Of a stretch of DNA of 64,000 bases, positions 44,738 to 52,969 are shown piece after piece. How positions within the stretch are numbered: the stretch's first letter is position 1; every line of letters starts with the position of its first letter. The translations under genes were made by a program, and so were the position numbers. The DNA is taken from assembly GCF_009856825.1 (NCBI RefSeq), contig NZ_WVTD01000010.1:62001-126000 (forward strand), read 5' to 3'. This stretch comes from Novosphingobium silvae (GTDB lineage: Bacteria > Pseudomonadota > Alphaproteobacteria > Sphingomonadales > Sphingomonadaceae). The notes beneath the pieces are model-generated. The model made no database searches. It was not told the DNA's origin and saw nothing but the letters and a program-made list of their open reading frames with translations.

Positions 44738-45253
44738 TTAGCGGACTACCCGCTCACAGGCGGCTAACGCTTCCGCAGCTAACTTGTCTGCGTAAGGCTC
44801 TTTGGAAGGCTCTGCCCATATTTTCAGGTCGGGGATCAATGAAGGGTCCGCACAAATGCTGGCTGCTTCCAGCGCAGGGATCGTAATTGATTGCTTGCTA
44901 AGTTCCGCTTGCACGAATGGGAGAGCAATAACGGGATCAAGACCGGCAAGTCCTAATATTGCTTCGCCCCTGACACAATCGTCCGCGTCTGAGGCCGCCC
45001 GATACAAAGCATCTCGCACAGCAGGTGTGTCCCTGCCCTCTTGGCTTAGAAGCAATACGGCCCAATCGCGATTTGCGCGATCGGGGTCGCACGTAAGTTC
45101 TATGAGCCTGTTAAGATTTTCAGTAGCAAAAGGTCCATCGGTCAGCGGCACTTGCTCGGCTATAACCGATTTGAGAAATTCCGAGGGAGGTTCGTAGCGC
45201 TTGAGCATCATGATGACATGCCACGACCAACGAGGCTCAGCAATAATGTCCAC
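44738..45253 (-). CDS. HEAT-repeat domain protein
   Basis: The 171-residue protein is built of helical pairs of the HEAT type: PDRANRDWAVLLLSQEG, SDADDCVRGEAILGLAGLDP, and ALEAASICADPSLIPDLKIW. It has no signal peptide or membrane segment. The base composition is clearly lower in GC than all neighbours, with different codon use, suggesting recent transfer. GTG at 45253 lies inside an inverted repeat; ATG at 45211 may be the true start. The function is unknown; HEAT proteins usually bind other proteins. Confidence 0.65.
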   Translation of the reverse strand: MDIIAEPRWSWHVIMMLKRYEPPSEFLKSVIAEQVPLTDGPFATENLNRLIELTCDPDRANRDWAVLLLSQEGRDTPAVRDALYRAASDADDCVRGEAILGLAGLDPVIALPFVQAELSKQSITIPALEAASICADPSLIPDLKIWAEPSKEPYADKLAAEALAACERVVR

Positions 45254-45288
45254 AATAGCGGCGTAAGAGGAAAGTCCGCTATTGGTGG
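45250..45288. repeat. Inverted repeat at the start of the HEAT-repeat gene
   Basis: CCACAATAGCGG (45250-45261) is matched by CCGCTATTGGTGG (45276-45288) with one extra base. The 14-bp loop gives a stable hairpin. It marks the right border of the low-GC insert and could be a terminator or a scar of transfer. Confidence 0.45.
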
Positions 45289-45321
45289 TCGCGGCACCCC
45301 GTACCGCTCATCAATCGCCGC

Positions 45322-46677
45322 TCAGGACGACGGCGGGGGTGAACTGCGCTTCGATGCCGCCTGGTTGCGCAGCAGGATCCAGGGGACGTGCTCGGTATCG
45401 TAGCGGCTGCGCAGCGCGCGGGGGAAGAAGGGGGGCATGTGGTCGCCCACGATCAGCACGTCGGCTTCGGGAAAGTCGGGCCGCATGATCTCGGCCGCGA
45501 TGGCATCGGCGAGGTTCTGCTGAATCTGGTAGGAGCGGCACAGCATCGGCAGCCGGGCGTCCCACTCGGGATCGTCGGTGTGGCAGGTCTGGGTGTGCAG
45601 GCTGGGGTCGGACGGCACCGGCAGGTGGCTGTTGAGCGTCAGCCAGTAGATGAGGTTGCGGCGATCGCCCGAGGCGCGAAGCCTTTTGCCGATGATGCGC
45701 GGCACGTCGACGTCGCACGCCCCCGCGAACACCCCGCCGCAGGCGCTTGCGCCCTGCTGCAACAGGTCGGGCTTGAACAGCGCAGTGTCGAAGCCGAGGT
45801 CCGCGTACCAGTCCTGCCGGTCGAAGAAGTCGCCCGTGAACGCGTGGATCGCGGTGGTGGCGAAGCCCGCCTCGCGGAAGCGGCCGGGCAGGCAATGCGC
45901 GTTCGCGAAGTCGAAGCGGTCGTAGTCGGACCAGATCGAGCACCATTCCCGCAGTTCGGCATTGGTGGTGGAGCCATAGTAGGCCGTCATCCCGCTCGAG
46001 ACAGCGTACCTCGCGGACCAGCGGTGCGCGCCCCAGGCCCTGTCGAAGAGCCTGCGATCATGCGCGTTGTTGGGTTGCCCCAGCGATTCGACGAGAATGA
46101 CGACGAGGTTTCTCGACTTCAAGGTCTCGGGCGCGATGCGGGTCTGGAACAGGGCGGAGTCGATGGGCGTGCCGGCGGGGGCGGCCATCTTGTATGTGCC
46201 GCGCGTTCCTGCCGTGGCGACGCTGTCGGCATTGATGAGCAGCGAGACCGCGGCAAGCGCCATGAGCTTCTGCCCGCCTTCGGAAAGCCGCGGCGTGTGC
46301 GGCGCGAACCGGAGCGCGGCCGCAAGCGCCATGGTGAGGATCAGCGCCGCGGCGACATACTCCGGCGAGTTCCCGAGGTTGAGCTCGCCCGCATAGGCGA
46401 GCGAGGCGGCGATCTTCTCGAAGTCGAGATTGAATGAATAGGCCACGTACATGAGCAGGCTCGTGGCGAAGCAGGCCAAAACGCCGAGGCGCCGCAGCCA
46501 CACCGCGCGGCTGTGGCAGACGAGTATCGCCAGAAGACCGGAGACGAACATCGGGAAGGCCATAGAAGGCCCTCCGATGACCCACATCACCACGGCTCCA
46601 AGGTTGGGAACGAGCACCCACCAGAACGCGAACGCGGGTGAGAACTGCCTCAATAATCCAAAACGCTGCCCCTGCAT
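45322..46677 (-). CDS. Membrane sulfatase-family protein (LTA-synthase/phosphoethanolamine-transferase-like)
   Basis: The 451-residue protein has four to five membrane helices in its first 170 residues and a periplasmic sulfatase-fold domain after. VVILVESLGQPNNAHD holds a metal ligand. SSGMTAYYGSTTNAELRE holds the expected Thr nucleophile, and ADVLIVGDHMPPFFP the second metal site. Such proteins move a phosphoryl group or hydrolyse an ester on a surface glycan or lipid. The exact reaction is not evident. The ATG at 46677 is used; a GTG at 46689 is also possible. Confidence 0.78.
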   Translation of the reverse strand: MQGQRFGLLRQFSPAFAFWWVLVPNLGAVVMWVIGGPSMAFPMFVSGLLAILVCHSRAVWLRRLGVLACFATSLLMYVAYSFNLDFEKIAASLAYAGELNLGNSPEYVAAALILTMALAAALRFAPHTPRLSEGGQKLMALAAVSLLINADSVATAGTRGTYKMAAPAGTPIDSALFQTRIAPETLKSRNLVVILVESLGQPNNAHDRRLFDRAWGAHRWSARYAVSSGMTAYYGSTTNAELREWCSIWSDYDRFDFANAHCLPGRFREAGFATTAIHAFTGDFFDRQDWYADLGFDTALFKPDLLQQGASACGGVFAGACDVDVPRIIGKRLRASGDRRNLIYWLTLNSHLPVPSDPSLHTQTCHTDDPEWDARLPMLCRSYQIQQNLADAIAAEIMRPDFPEADVLIVGDHMPPFFPRALRSRYDTEHVPWILLRNQAASKRSSPPPSS

Positions 46678-46828
46678 GTGCCCCCGCACAATTACCTACG
46701 TATTGAGCGGGGTCGGGATAGAAAAGGGTGGTTAACGATTGGTTGCCGGGCCGGGCAGCGTCACAACTCTCTGTAGAAGGGCCGGGATGTGCCCGGAGCC
46801 TCGAGACGGACTTGCGGGATGAGGCCTT

Positions 46829-48187
46829 TCAATACGTCGTGGGCGAGCCGGTCCCCATGTACCGCGCAAGGTTCATGTGCAGCGAGGCGACCGAGCGCTC
46901 CATGTAGGGATTGGGCTGCGCACCACGAAATCCCACGTTCTTCATGCCTTGCTGCACGGCGGCCATGTTGTTGAAGTCCTGCTGCAGCACGGGCGGCCAG
47001 TCGGCAGGTTCGGTGTACTCCCATTCGGTCTGCGGAGCCTGTCCCTCGGGGTAGAGTTCATAGACTGCGGCCTCGAAGATGCACATGTCAGGGTCACCCT
47101 TGTAAGGGCGGGCCTGGTAGCAAAGCATGTTGTTGACCGCGTGGCCGATCTGAAAATTCGGGAAGATCTGCCAGGCCGTGCCTGCCTGCGCGGTGTGCTG
47201 CGGGTCGACCTGCGCCCAGACCACGCCGCGCGCCTCGTCCTCGCGCCGTGCGGTGCTGATCCAGTAGGCGGAGACATCGGCCGGAGCGGTGCCTTCGGGC
47301 AGTTCGTCCTTCAGCCGGTTCGCCACCGCCACCAGCGTGGCGGTGGTATTGGTATTGGCGTTCTCCCAGGTGAAGTTCTGCATTTCCGCCGTGGTCAGGC
47401 GCGGATCCTCGCCCACGCCAAGGCGCAGCTTGCCCGAATCCTCCTCCTGGCCCTTGGGCGCCTCGTAGCCGATGTTCGAATGCAGGCCCTGGTTGCGGGC
47501 CCATCCCCGGAACTGACCGAACTCCATGAACTCGGGGTGGGTAGTCGAAACGTGGTAGGTTTCGCAGAAAGCCTCCATCGCGACTTTCCAGTTGCACTGG
47601 AACACCACCCACTTGCGCCAGCGCGGGCGCATCTTCTCAAGCCCGTAGGGGTCGAGCATCGACGCGGCCGGATGGAGGTACTCCGCCAGCGGCCCGGCTC
47701 CAGGATCGAGGTTGATCCAGATCCACCCCCCCCAGCTATCGACGTTCACCCGGCCCAGATCGGCACGCCCGCCGCACAGGTGTCCCTGCCAGTCGGCTTC
47801 GTGCTCGACATAGGTGTTCTGCCCGTCCAGCCCGAAGGTCCAGCCATGATAGCCGCAGATGAACCCCGCGCGATTGCCGGAAGCGTTGCGCTTGCCCGGC
47901 GGAGTATCCACGAGCTTGCGACCTCGGTGCGGGCAGACATTGTGAAAGGCACGTATCTCGCTGTCAGAAGCGCGCACGATGATCACCGAATCGTCGAGGA
48001 TGTCGAAAGTGATGTACGAACCGACCTGTTCGATATCCTCCATTCGGGCGGCTTGCAGCCAGGCCCTGCGCCACAACCTGTCGCGCTCAGCCCGGGCATA
48101 TTCGGGCGAGACGTAGGCCTCGGCCGGAACGCTGACCGGGGCGACCAAGTCTTCCGGTGCCTGCACGATCCTGCCAATCTCACCCAT
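46829..48187 (-). CDS. Rieske ring-hydroxylating oxygenase, large (alpha) subunit
   Basis: The 452-residue protein has a Rieske [2Fe-2S] site with Cys85/His87 (VCPHRGRK) and Cys111/His114 (CGYHGWTF). The mononuclear iron site is in CETYHVSTTHPEF (His212 and His217), with a likely Asp ligand in LQQDFNNM near residue 415. It should hydroxylate a ring or C-H bond with electrons from a separate reductase. No ferredoxin, reductase or beta-subunit gene is nearby, so it may be a homo-oligomeric type. Last gene of a leftward unit beginning at 51686. Confidence 0.9.
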   Translation of the reverse strand: MGEIGRIVQAPEDLVAPVSVPAEAYVSPEYARAERDRLWRRAWLQAARMEDIEQVGSYITFDILDDSVIIVRASDSEIRAFHNVCPHRGRKLVDTPPGKRNASGNRAGFICGYHGWTFGLDGQNTYVEHEADWQGHLCGGRADLGRVNVDSWGGWIWINLDPGAGPLAEYLHPAASMLDPYGLEKMRPRWRKWVVFQCNWKVAMEAFCETYHVSTTHPEFMEFGQFRGWARNQGLHSNIGYEAPKGQEEDSGKLRLGVGEDPRLTTAEMQNFTWENANTNTTATLVAVANRLKDELPEGTAPADVSAYWISTARREDEARGVVWAQVDPQHTAQAGTAWQIFPNFQIGHAVNNMLCYQARPYKGDPDMCIFEAAVYELYPEGQAPQTEWEYTEPADWPPVLQQDFNNMAAVQQGMKNVGFRGAQPNPYMERSVASLHMNLARYMGTGSPTTY

Positions 48188-48309
48188 GGTATCCTCGCAT
48201 CTGACTGTACGGATTTGCGCCGGTTATCTCATTACTGGCACACAGGAGCAAATCGCCGGAGCGGTGAGCGTCACCCATGACACCGCTCGCCGCGACGATG
48301 CTTCGGTTC

Positions 48310-49560
48310 TCACGACGCAGGAAAGGCTGCCCTGCCGCGCGGCAGCGTGCCGATCGCCACGCTGCTCGCGGCCATGGAGCCGAGTGCGAGCCAGAGGAAG
48401 CCGGAGTAGCTCCCCGTCCGATCATAGACTTGCGCGGCGGCGAGTGGGCCGATCGCCGTACCGATGGAAAGCGCCGCCAGCAGCCCACCGTAAAGCCCGC
48501 CGAAGTTCCTGAGGCCGAAGTGGCGGGTGAGAAGGTAGACCACGACGTCGATCTCCGCCCCCAGCGTCAGCCCGATCAACGCCGAGGCACTCGCCATCGC
48601 CGCGAACGAGCCGCCGCCCAGCAGGAGGGCGAGGCAGCCAAGTACCGGCAACATGAACACCGCGGCGCCGACCAGCGAGGCGGGCAGGCGATCGAGCAGC
48701 ATGCCCGTCCCCAGCCGCCCCGCCAGCGAGAACCAGCCGATGAACGAGGCGATACCCGCCGCCGCCATCGGACTTGCCCCGGCGTCACCCAGGATCGCGG
48801 TGAAGTGGACCACCAGCGCGATGATAGTGAAGGTGAACAGCAGGCTGGCCACAAACAGCCGGTGATAGACGCTGGAAGTGAGCCCTTCGCGCAACGTCGC
48901 GCCGGGAAGGTCGGCGGGCCTTGCGGCGACATCGTTCGGATTTTGCCTGCCTCTCTTATCGTAGCACCCCTGAAAGAAGACGAAGATGAGCGGGAAGGCC
49001 AGCAACAGCCATGCGGCCGCCTGCGCGGGGAAGGCTCCTCGCCAGCCGAGTTCGCCGATGAGGGCGGTAGCCATGGGTGGAAACACCCCCGCCGCAATCG
49101 ATGCGCCGCACAGCGTCACCGCGAAAGCCATGCCGCGCGAGGCGGTGAACCGCGAGGCCACCGCGCTCGTCCAGACGGAAGCCTGCACCGGCAGCGCTGC
49201 CAGCGCGATCAGGCCCCACAGGAGGTACCAGTTGAGCAGTGATCCGTCCGCGCTTCCCAGGGCGGCAAAGGCGAGGCCCAGCAGCAGCAGGCCGACAACG
49301 CCGAAGCGGCGCGGGCCGAAGCGGTCCACGGCAAGGCCGATGAACACTCCGCCCACTGCCTGCACAAGCGTCGCGATGGTAAGCCCGAATGTGACCTCGG
49401 TGCGGCTCCACCCGAATTCCTGCGCGACCGGTCCGTAAAACGGCCCGATGCCGTAGATGTGGATGACGCTCGTCGCATAGCCAAGGCCGGCCGCGACCGG
49501 CAGCAGCGGATGAGCGCGCCACTCGTCCCGCGCGGTCAGGGGAGATGATGGGCCGTGCAT
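48310..49560 (-). CDS. Major facilitator superfamily transporter
   Basis: The 416-residue protein has twelve hydrophobic segments. The loop between helices 2 and 3 reads GLAVDRFGPRRFG, close to the MFS motif A. The charged middle loop (KRGRQNPNDVAARP, near residue 200) separates two six-helix halves. The subgroup looks like the monocarboxylate/oxalate-formate type. It should take up the substrate or an acidic intermediate for the surrounding catabolic genes. Confidence 0.85.
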   Translation of the reverse strand: MHGPSSPLTARDEWRAHPLLPVAAGLGYATSVIHIYGIGPFYGPVAQEFGWSRTEVTFGLTIATLVQAVGGVFIGLAVDRFGPRRFGVVGLLLLGLAFAALGSADGSLLNWYLLWGLIALAALPVQASVWTSAVASRFTASRGMAFAVTLCGASIAAGVFPPMATALIGELGWRGAFPAQAAAWLLLAFPLIFVFFQGCYDKRGRQNPNDVAARPADLPGATLREGLTSSVYHRLFVASLLFTFTIIALVVHFTAILGDAGASPMAAAGIASFIGWFSLAGRLGTGMLLDRLPASLVGAAVFMLPVLGCLALLLGGGSFAAMASASALIGLTLGAEIDVVVYLLTRHFGLRNFGGLYGGLLAALSIGTAIGPLAAAQVYDRTGSYSGFLWLALGSMAASSVAIGTLPRGRAAFPAS

Positions 49561-49659
49561 GTCAGCCCTCTACGCGGCGGACGTGACCCGTATTCCGCCC
49601 GGCCGTCTCGGCCCGGCGTCGTAGGCGCAGGCAGGCTTGATGGCTGTGCATCGCTCTCC

Positions 49660-50073
49660 TCACGCGCCGTGTCGCAATTGGACGTGGGTGGCCTCACCGC
49701 TCGGTCCCATTGGCGAATCGTATTCGATGCAGGTGGCCACCGGATTGTCATGCCCGGCAAACAGGCGTTCCTCGTCCGCGCGGGTCATGGCCAGCCGGTC
49801 CGGCGAGGAGATGATCGCCTGTGAGCGCTCGAAGTCCTCGCGGCTGTTCCACCAGATCTCCATGATGCAGTCATAGCCGCTGTCGTGGACCTGCCCGGTG
49901 ACGGGGTTCTTCTCGGGCACCAGGTAGCGCCGCACATACCGCACCGCACCCGGGATGGCCGGGGCCGCACCCATCTTCTTGGCCAACTGCGAGTGCTGGT
50001 TCTCGTAGTAGTCCATGAACTCGTTTATGGTCATGTCGGGCCGCTTCCTGAAGAAGCATATCTGCTTGAGCAT
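49660..50073 (-). CDS. EthD domain protein
   Basis: The 137-residue protein has the EthD-type ferredoxin-like fold: MLKQICFFRKRPDMTINEFMD at the start, YYENQHSQLAKK, RYVRRYLVPEKNP, and the aromatic ending DCIMEIWWNSREDF. EthD was named for its place beside an ether-degrading P450. Members bind hydrophobic compounds or rearrange intermediates, and the activity here is unknown. It lies 17 bp downstream of the SMP-30-like gene. Confidence 0.82.
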   Translation of the reverse strand: MLKQICFFRKRPDMTINEFMDYYENQHSQLAKKMGAAPAIPGAVRYVRRYLVPEKNPVTGQVHDSGYDCIMEIWWNSREDFERSQAIISSPDRLAMTRADEERLFAGHDNPVATCIEYDSPMGPSGEATHVQLRHGA

Positions 50074-50090
50074 GGGGCCGGGCTCCAGGT

Positions 50091-51686
50091 TCAGAGACGG
50101 CGCAGCGCGAGGATGCTGCCCTCAGCGTCGGCGGACAGATAGAGGGTGCCGTCCGGCGCTGCGGCGATGCCGGTGAAAGTGTTCATGGGTCCGCACATGT
50201 CGCCCACGCCGCCGAGCTGGACCGGCTGCGCCCCGCCCGCGCCACCGATCGGCAGGCGCGTGGCGATCGTTTCGCGCGCGCTGCCCGAGAGATCGGCGGC
50301 GACGATCGCCTGGGCCCCCGGATCGGCGACGAAGAGCGTGCCCCCGGCGATCGCCAGTCCTTCGGGCCGTGCGAGGCCATCGAGCACGACCTCCTTGCGC
50401 GCGCCGACGAGCTTCACCACCCGCCCCGCTCCGCTTTCCCCGACAAAGACGGTGCCGTCCGCCGACACCGCCATGCCCATCGGCCGGTCGAGGCCGGAGG
50501 CGAGCTCCACCGCATTGCCGCTCTCGATGGCGAAGACCTTGCCCGTAGCGGATTCGGCGAAGACCGGGCTGCCACCGGGGCCAAGCGCTACCCCCATGAG
50601 CCTGTCGTATCCGCTTGCCAGGACTTCGCTGGTCGCCGCAGCCGGGTTCCAGCGGGCGACATCGCCGTTGGCGGTCGTCACGATCCACTCGTCGGGGCCG
50701 CACGCGGCAGCGTCGCGCACCCAGCCCGGAAAGCCCGGCGAGAACAGCATGCCGGCCAGCTGCAGGTGCTCGCCCGCGCGCAGGAGGTAGCAGAAGCCGC
50801 CGTCCGCCACGAGCACATGGCCATGCTCGTCCACCGCGATGCCGAGCGGCCACTGCAGCCCTTTCTCGACGAGGGGCTTCGTCTTCCCGGGCTCCAGTAT
50901 CTCGGTGATCGAGCCGTTGATGTGGCTGACGAAAGTGCGACCACCCACGAAGGCGACGTTGTCGAGCCCGGGTCCGATATCAGCGAGCAGGATCCTGTCG
51001 CCGGTGCGCGGGTCGATCTTCAGCACCTGCCCCGAGTAGACCTGCGTCGAGATGATCGAGCCATCCGGGTGAAACTTGACCGAATCGGGCACGCCAAGCT
51101 CTCCGGCCACCACTTCCGGCTCCCCGCCCTCAAGCGGGATGCGCCAGATCTGGTTCGCACCTTGCGCGGGGAAATAGAGCTTGCCGTCCGGCCCCACGTC
51201 AAAGGCGTTCACCATCGGCACGCCTTTGCAGATGACGCGCGGCGCCCCGCCGTCCCGGTCGAGTTCCAGGATGCGGCCGCCCGGGCGCAGCTCGCCCGCG
51301 ATCAGCCGACCCTGGTGGTATGTGATGGGGTTCGCCACCGGCACGTCGCCGTGGATGACGCGGTATTCCCCTGCCGGCGTCATCATCGAGACGCGGCCCA
51401 GCGTGATTTCCGTGCAGTAGAGGTTGCCTGCCTCGTCGAACGCCAGGTCGTCCGGACCGACGATGCCGCCGCCGTTGGGGCTGATCGTCTCGATCTCACC
51501 GTTTTCGACGTTCACCGCGCTCACCATGGAGCCGGCGACCTGCGCCACGTAGATGCGCCCGTCCGCGCCGGTACGAATTCCGTTTGCGCTGGCAAGCCGG
51601 CTCGCCGGGCTCATCCGGTGGATCGCCCAGCCCGGCGCGGGCACGGCGGCCAGAGCATGCGAATTGCGGCCTGCGGCGTCGAGCAT
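50091..51686 (-). CDS. SMP-30/gluconolactonase-like beta-propeller protein
   Basis: The 531-residue protein is a long array of beta-propeller blades, each near 40-45 residues, with recurring motifs such as GADGRIYVAQ, GPDGKLYFPAQG, FHPDGSIISTQ, and AVSADGTVFVGESG. The length allows two propellers or a doubled six-bladed fold. SMP-30 relatives hydrolyse lactones. That would suit a gene beside a Baeyer-Villiger enzyme, which makes lactones from cyclic ketones. No signal peptide is evident from the ATG at 51686. First gene of the leftward unit. Confidence 0.75.
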   Translation of the reverse strand: MLDAAGRNSHALAAVPAPGWAIHRMSPASRLASANGIRTGADGRIYVAQVAGSMVSAVNVENGEIETISPNGGGIVGPDDLAFDEAGNLYCTEITLGRVSMMTPAGEYRVIHGDVPVANPITYHQGRLIAGELRPGGRILELDRDGGAPRVICKGVPMVNAFDVGPDGKLYFPAQGANQIWRIPLEGGEPEVVAGELGVPDSVKFHPDGSIISTQVYSGQVLKIDPRTGDRILLADIGPGLDNVAFVGGRTFVSHINGSITEILEPGKTKPLVEKGLQWPLGIAVDEHGHVLVADGGFCYLLRAGEHLQLAGMLFSPGFPGWVRDAAACGPDEWIVTTANGDVARWNPAAATSEVLASGYDRLMGVALGPGGSPVFAESATGKVFAIESGNAVELASGLDRPMGMAVSADGTVFVGESGAGRVVKLVGARKEVVLDGLARPEGLAIAGGTLFVADPGAQAIVAADLSGSARETIATRLPIGGAGGAQPVQLGGVGDMCGPMNTFTGIAAAPDGTLYLSADAEGSILALRRL

Positions 51687-51908
51687 GTCTTTATCCCTCT
51701 CCCGGTACGTGCCGGGTTCTGTGGCGATTGGTATAGGCACCCGTCCGCCCGCGCAACGCACCGCACCCTGTCCAAGCGCCCTCACCGCCTGCCATCGCCA
51801 CGGCGACGGACCCGCCGTTGCCAAGCGCGATCGCGTACCGATACTCGTGCACCGGACCGATAAGCATCAGGGCGCCTTGGGCCAGCCCACAGGAGAGGAC
51901 ATTCCCCT

Positions 51909-52871
51909 ATGCAGAGCCGCGATACCGGTGCACCCCTTCGCTTCGACGGCCGCGTGGCGGTGGTCACCGGCGGCGGCCGCGGTCTGGGCCGCGCATACTG
52001 CCTGCTGCTCGCGTCGCTGGGCTGCAAGGTGGTGGTCAACGACCTTGGCGGGGCGATCCGCGGGGATGGCCCGGATACCGGCGTCGCGCAGGAGGTCGTG
52101 GACGAGATCGTCGCAGCCGGCGGCGAGGCCATCGCCAATGTGGATAGCGTTGCCACGCCAGAGGGCGGCCGCGCAATCATCCGCGCCGCGCTCGACGCCT
52201 GGGGCAGGATCGACGCGCTGATCCACAACGCAGGCAACGTACGCTACGGCACCATCCGCGACATTCCCTACGAGGATTTCCGCAGCGTGCTCGACGTCCA
52301 CCTCCTGGGCGCGTTCCACGTGGTGCAGGCCGCCTTCGGCCCCATGTGCGACGCAGGGTTCGGCCGCATCGTGCTGACAAGTTCGATTGGCGGCATATAC
52401 GGCAACAAGGCCTGCGTGAACTACGCCGTCGCAAAGTCCGGCATGATCGGCCTCAGCAACGTCGCCGCGCTCGAGGGCGAGGATTACGGCGTCACGTCCA
52501 ACGTCATTGTGCCCAGCGCCGTCACCCGCATGGCCGAGGGCATCGACATCTCGCAGTATCCGCCGATGGATCCGGAGCTGGTCGCCCCGGTCGTGGCCTG
52601 GCTGGCGCACGAGGCCTGCACCGTCAGCGGCGAGATGATCGCCTCCATCGCCGGGCGCATCGCACGGGCCTTCATAGCCGAAACACGCGGCGCGTACCGC
52701 CCGGCCTGGAGCATCGACGAGGTCGCCGCCTTGAGCGAGACCTTCCGGAGCAAGGGCGCGGACGATCCTGCGGTCCTGGATTTTGGCCTCCACGGCCATG
52801 TCGCACACATCGGCTACAGCTTCGAAATGGCGCGATCGGGTGAGCGATCAGTAACGACGGCGGACCATTAA
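51909..52871 (+). CDS. SDR family dehydrogenase, paralogue of the SDR at 14459
   Basis: The 320-residue SDR has TGGGRGLG at residues 20-27, HNAGN near 107, and the catalytic Ser159, Tyr172 and Lys176 (YAVAK). The whole first half is closely similar to the SDR at 14459, including GRVAVVTGGGRGLGRA and GCKVVVNDLG. By position before a BVMO gene it may oxidise a cyclic alcohol to a ketone, or act on a 3-hydroxyacyl-CoA as its paralogue could. GGAGAGGAC precedes the ATG. Confidence 0.86.
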   Translation: MQSRDTGAPLRFDGRVAVVTGGGRGLGRAYCLLLASLGCKVVVNDLGGAIRGDGPDTGVAQEVVDEIVAAGGEAIANVDSVATPEGGRAIIRAALDAWGRIDALIHNAGNVRYGTIRDIPYEDFRSVLDVHLLGAFHVVQAAFGPMCDAGFGRIVLTSSIGGIYGNKACVNYAVAKSGMIGLSNVAALEGEDYGVTSNVIVPSAVTRMAEGIDISQYPPMDPELVAPVVAWLAHEACTVSGEMIASIAGRIARAFIAETRGAYRPAWSIDEVAALSETFRSKGADDPAVLDFGLHGHVAHIGYSFEMARSGERSVTTADH

Positions 52872-52887
52872 TCAACAACACTGTTGA
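52872..52887. promoter_or_regulatory. Palindromic operator candidate upstream of the BVMO gene
   Basis: TCAACA-ACAC-TGTTGA is a perfect 6-bp inverted repeat with a 4-bp spacer, 82 bp before the BVMO start. AACA-N-CACTGTTGA recurs upstream of the ThDP enzyme at 61270. Confidence 0.5.
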
Positions 52888-52969
52888 CAACAAAAGGGGT
52901 CAAATCCACATCGCTCGCGATCGGCGAACTGCCGCGCAGAATCGCCCGCACGAAGAAAGTGGGACCGCA

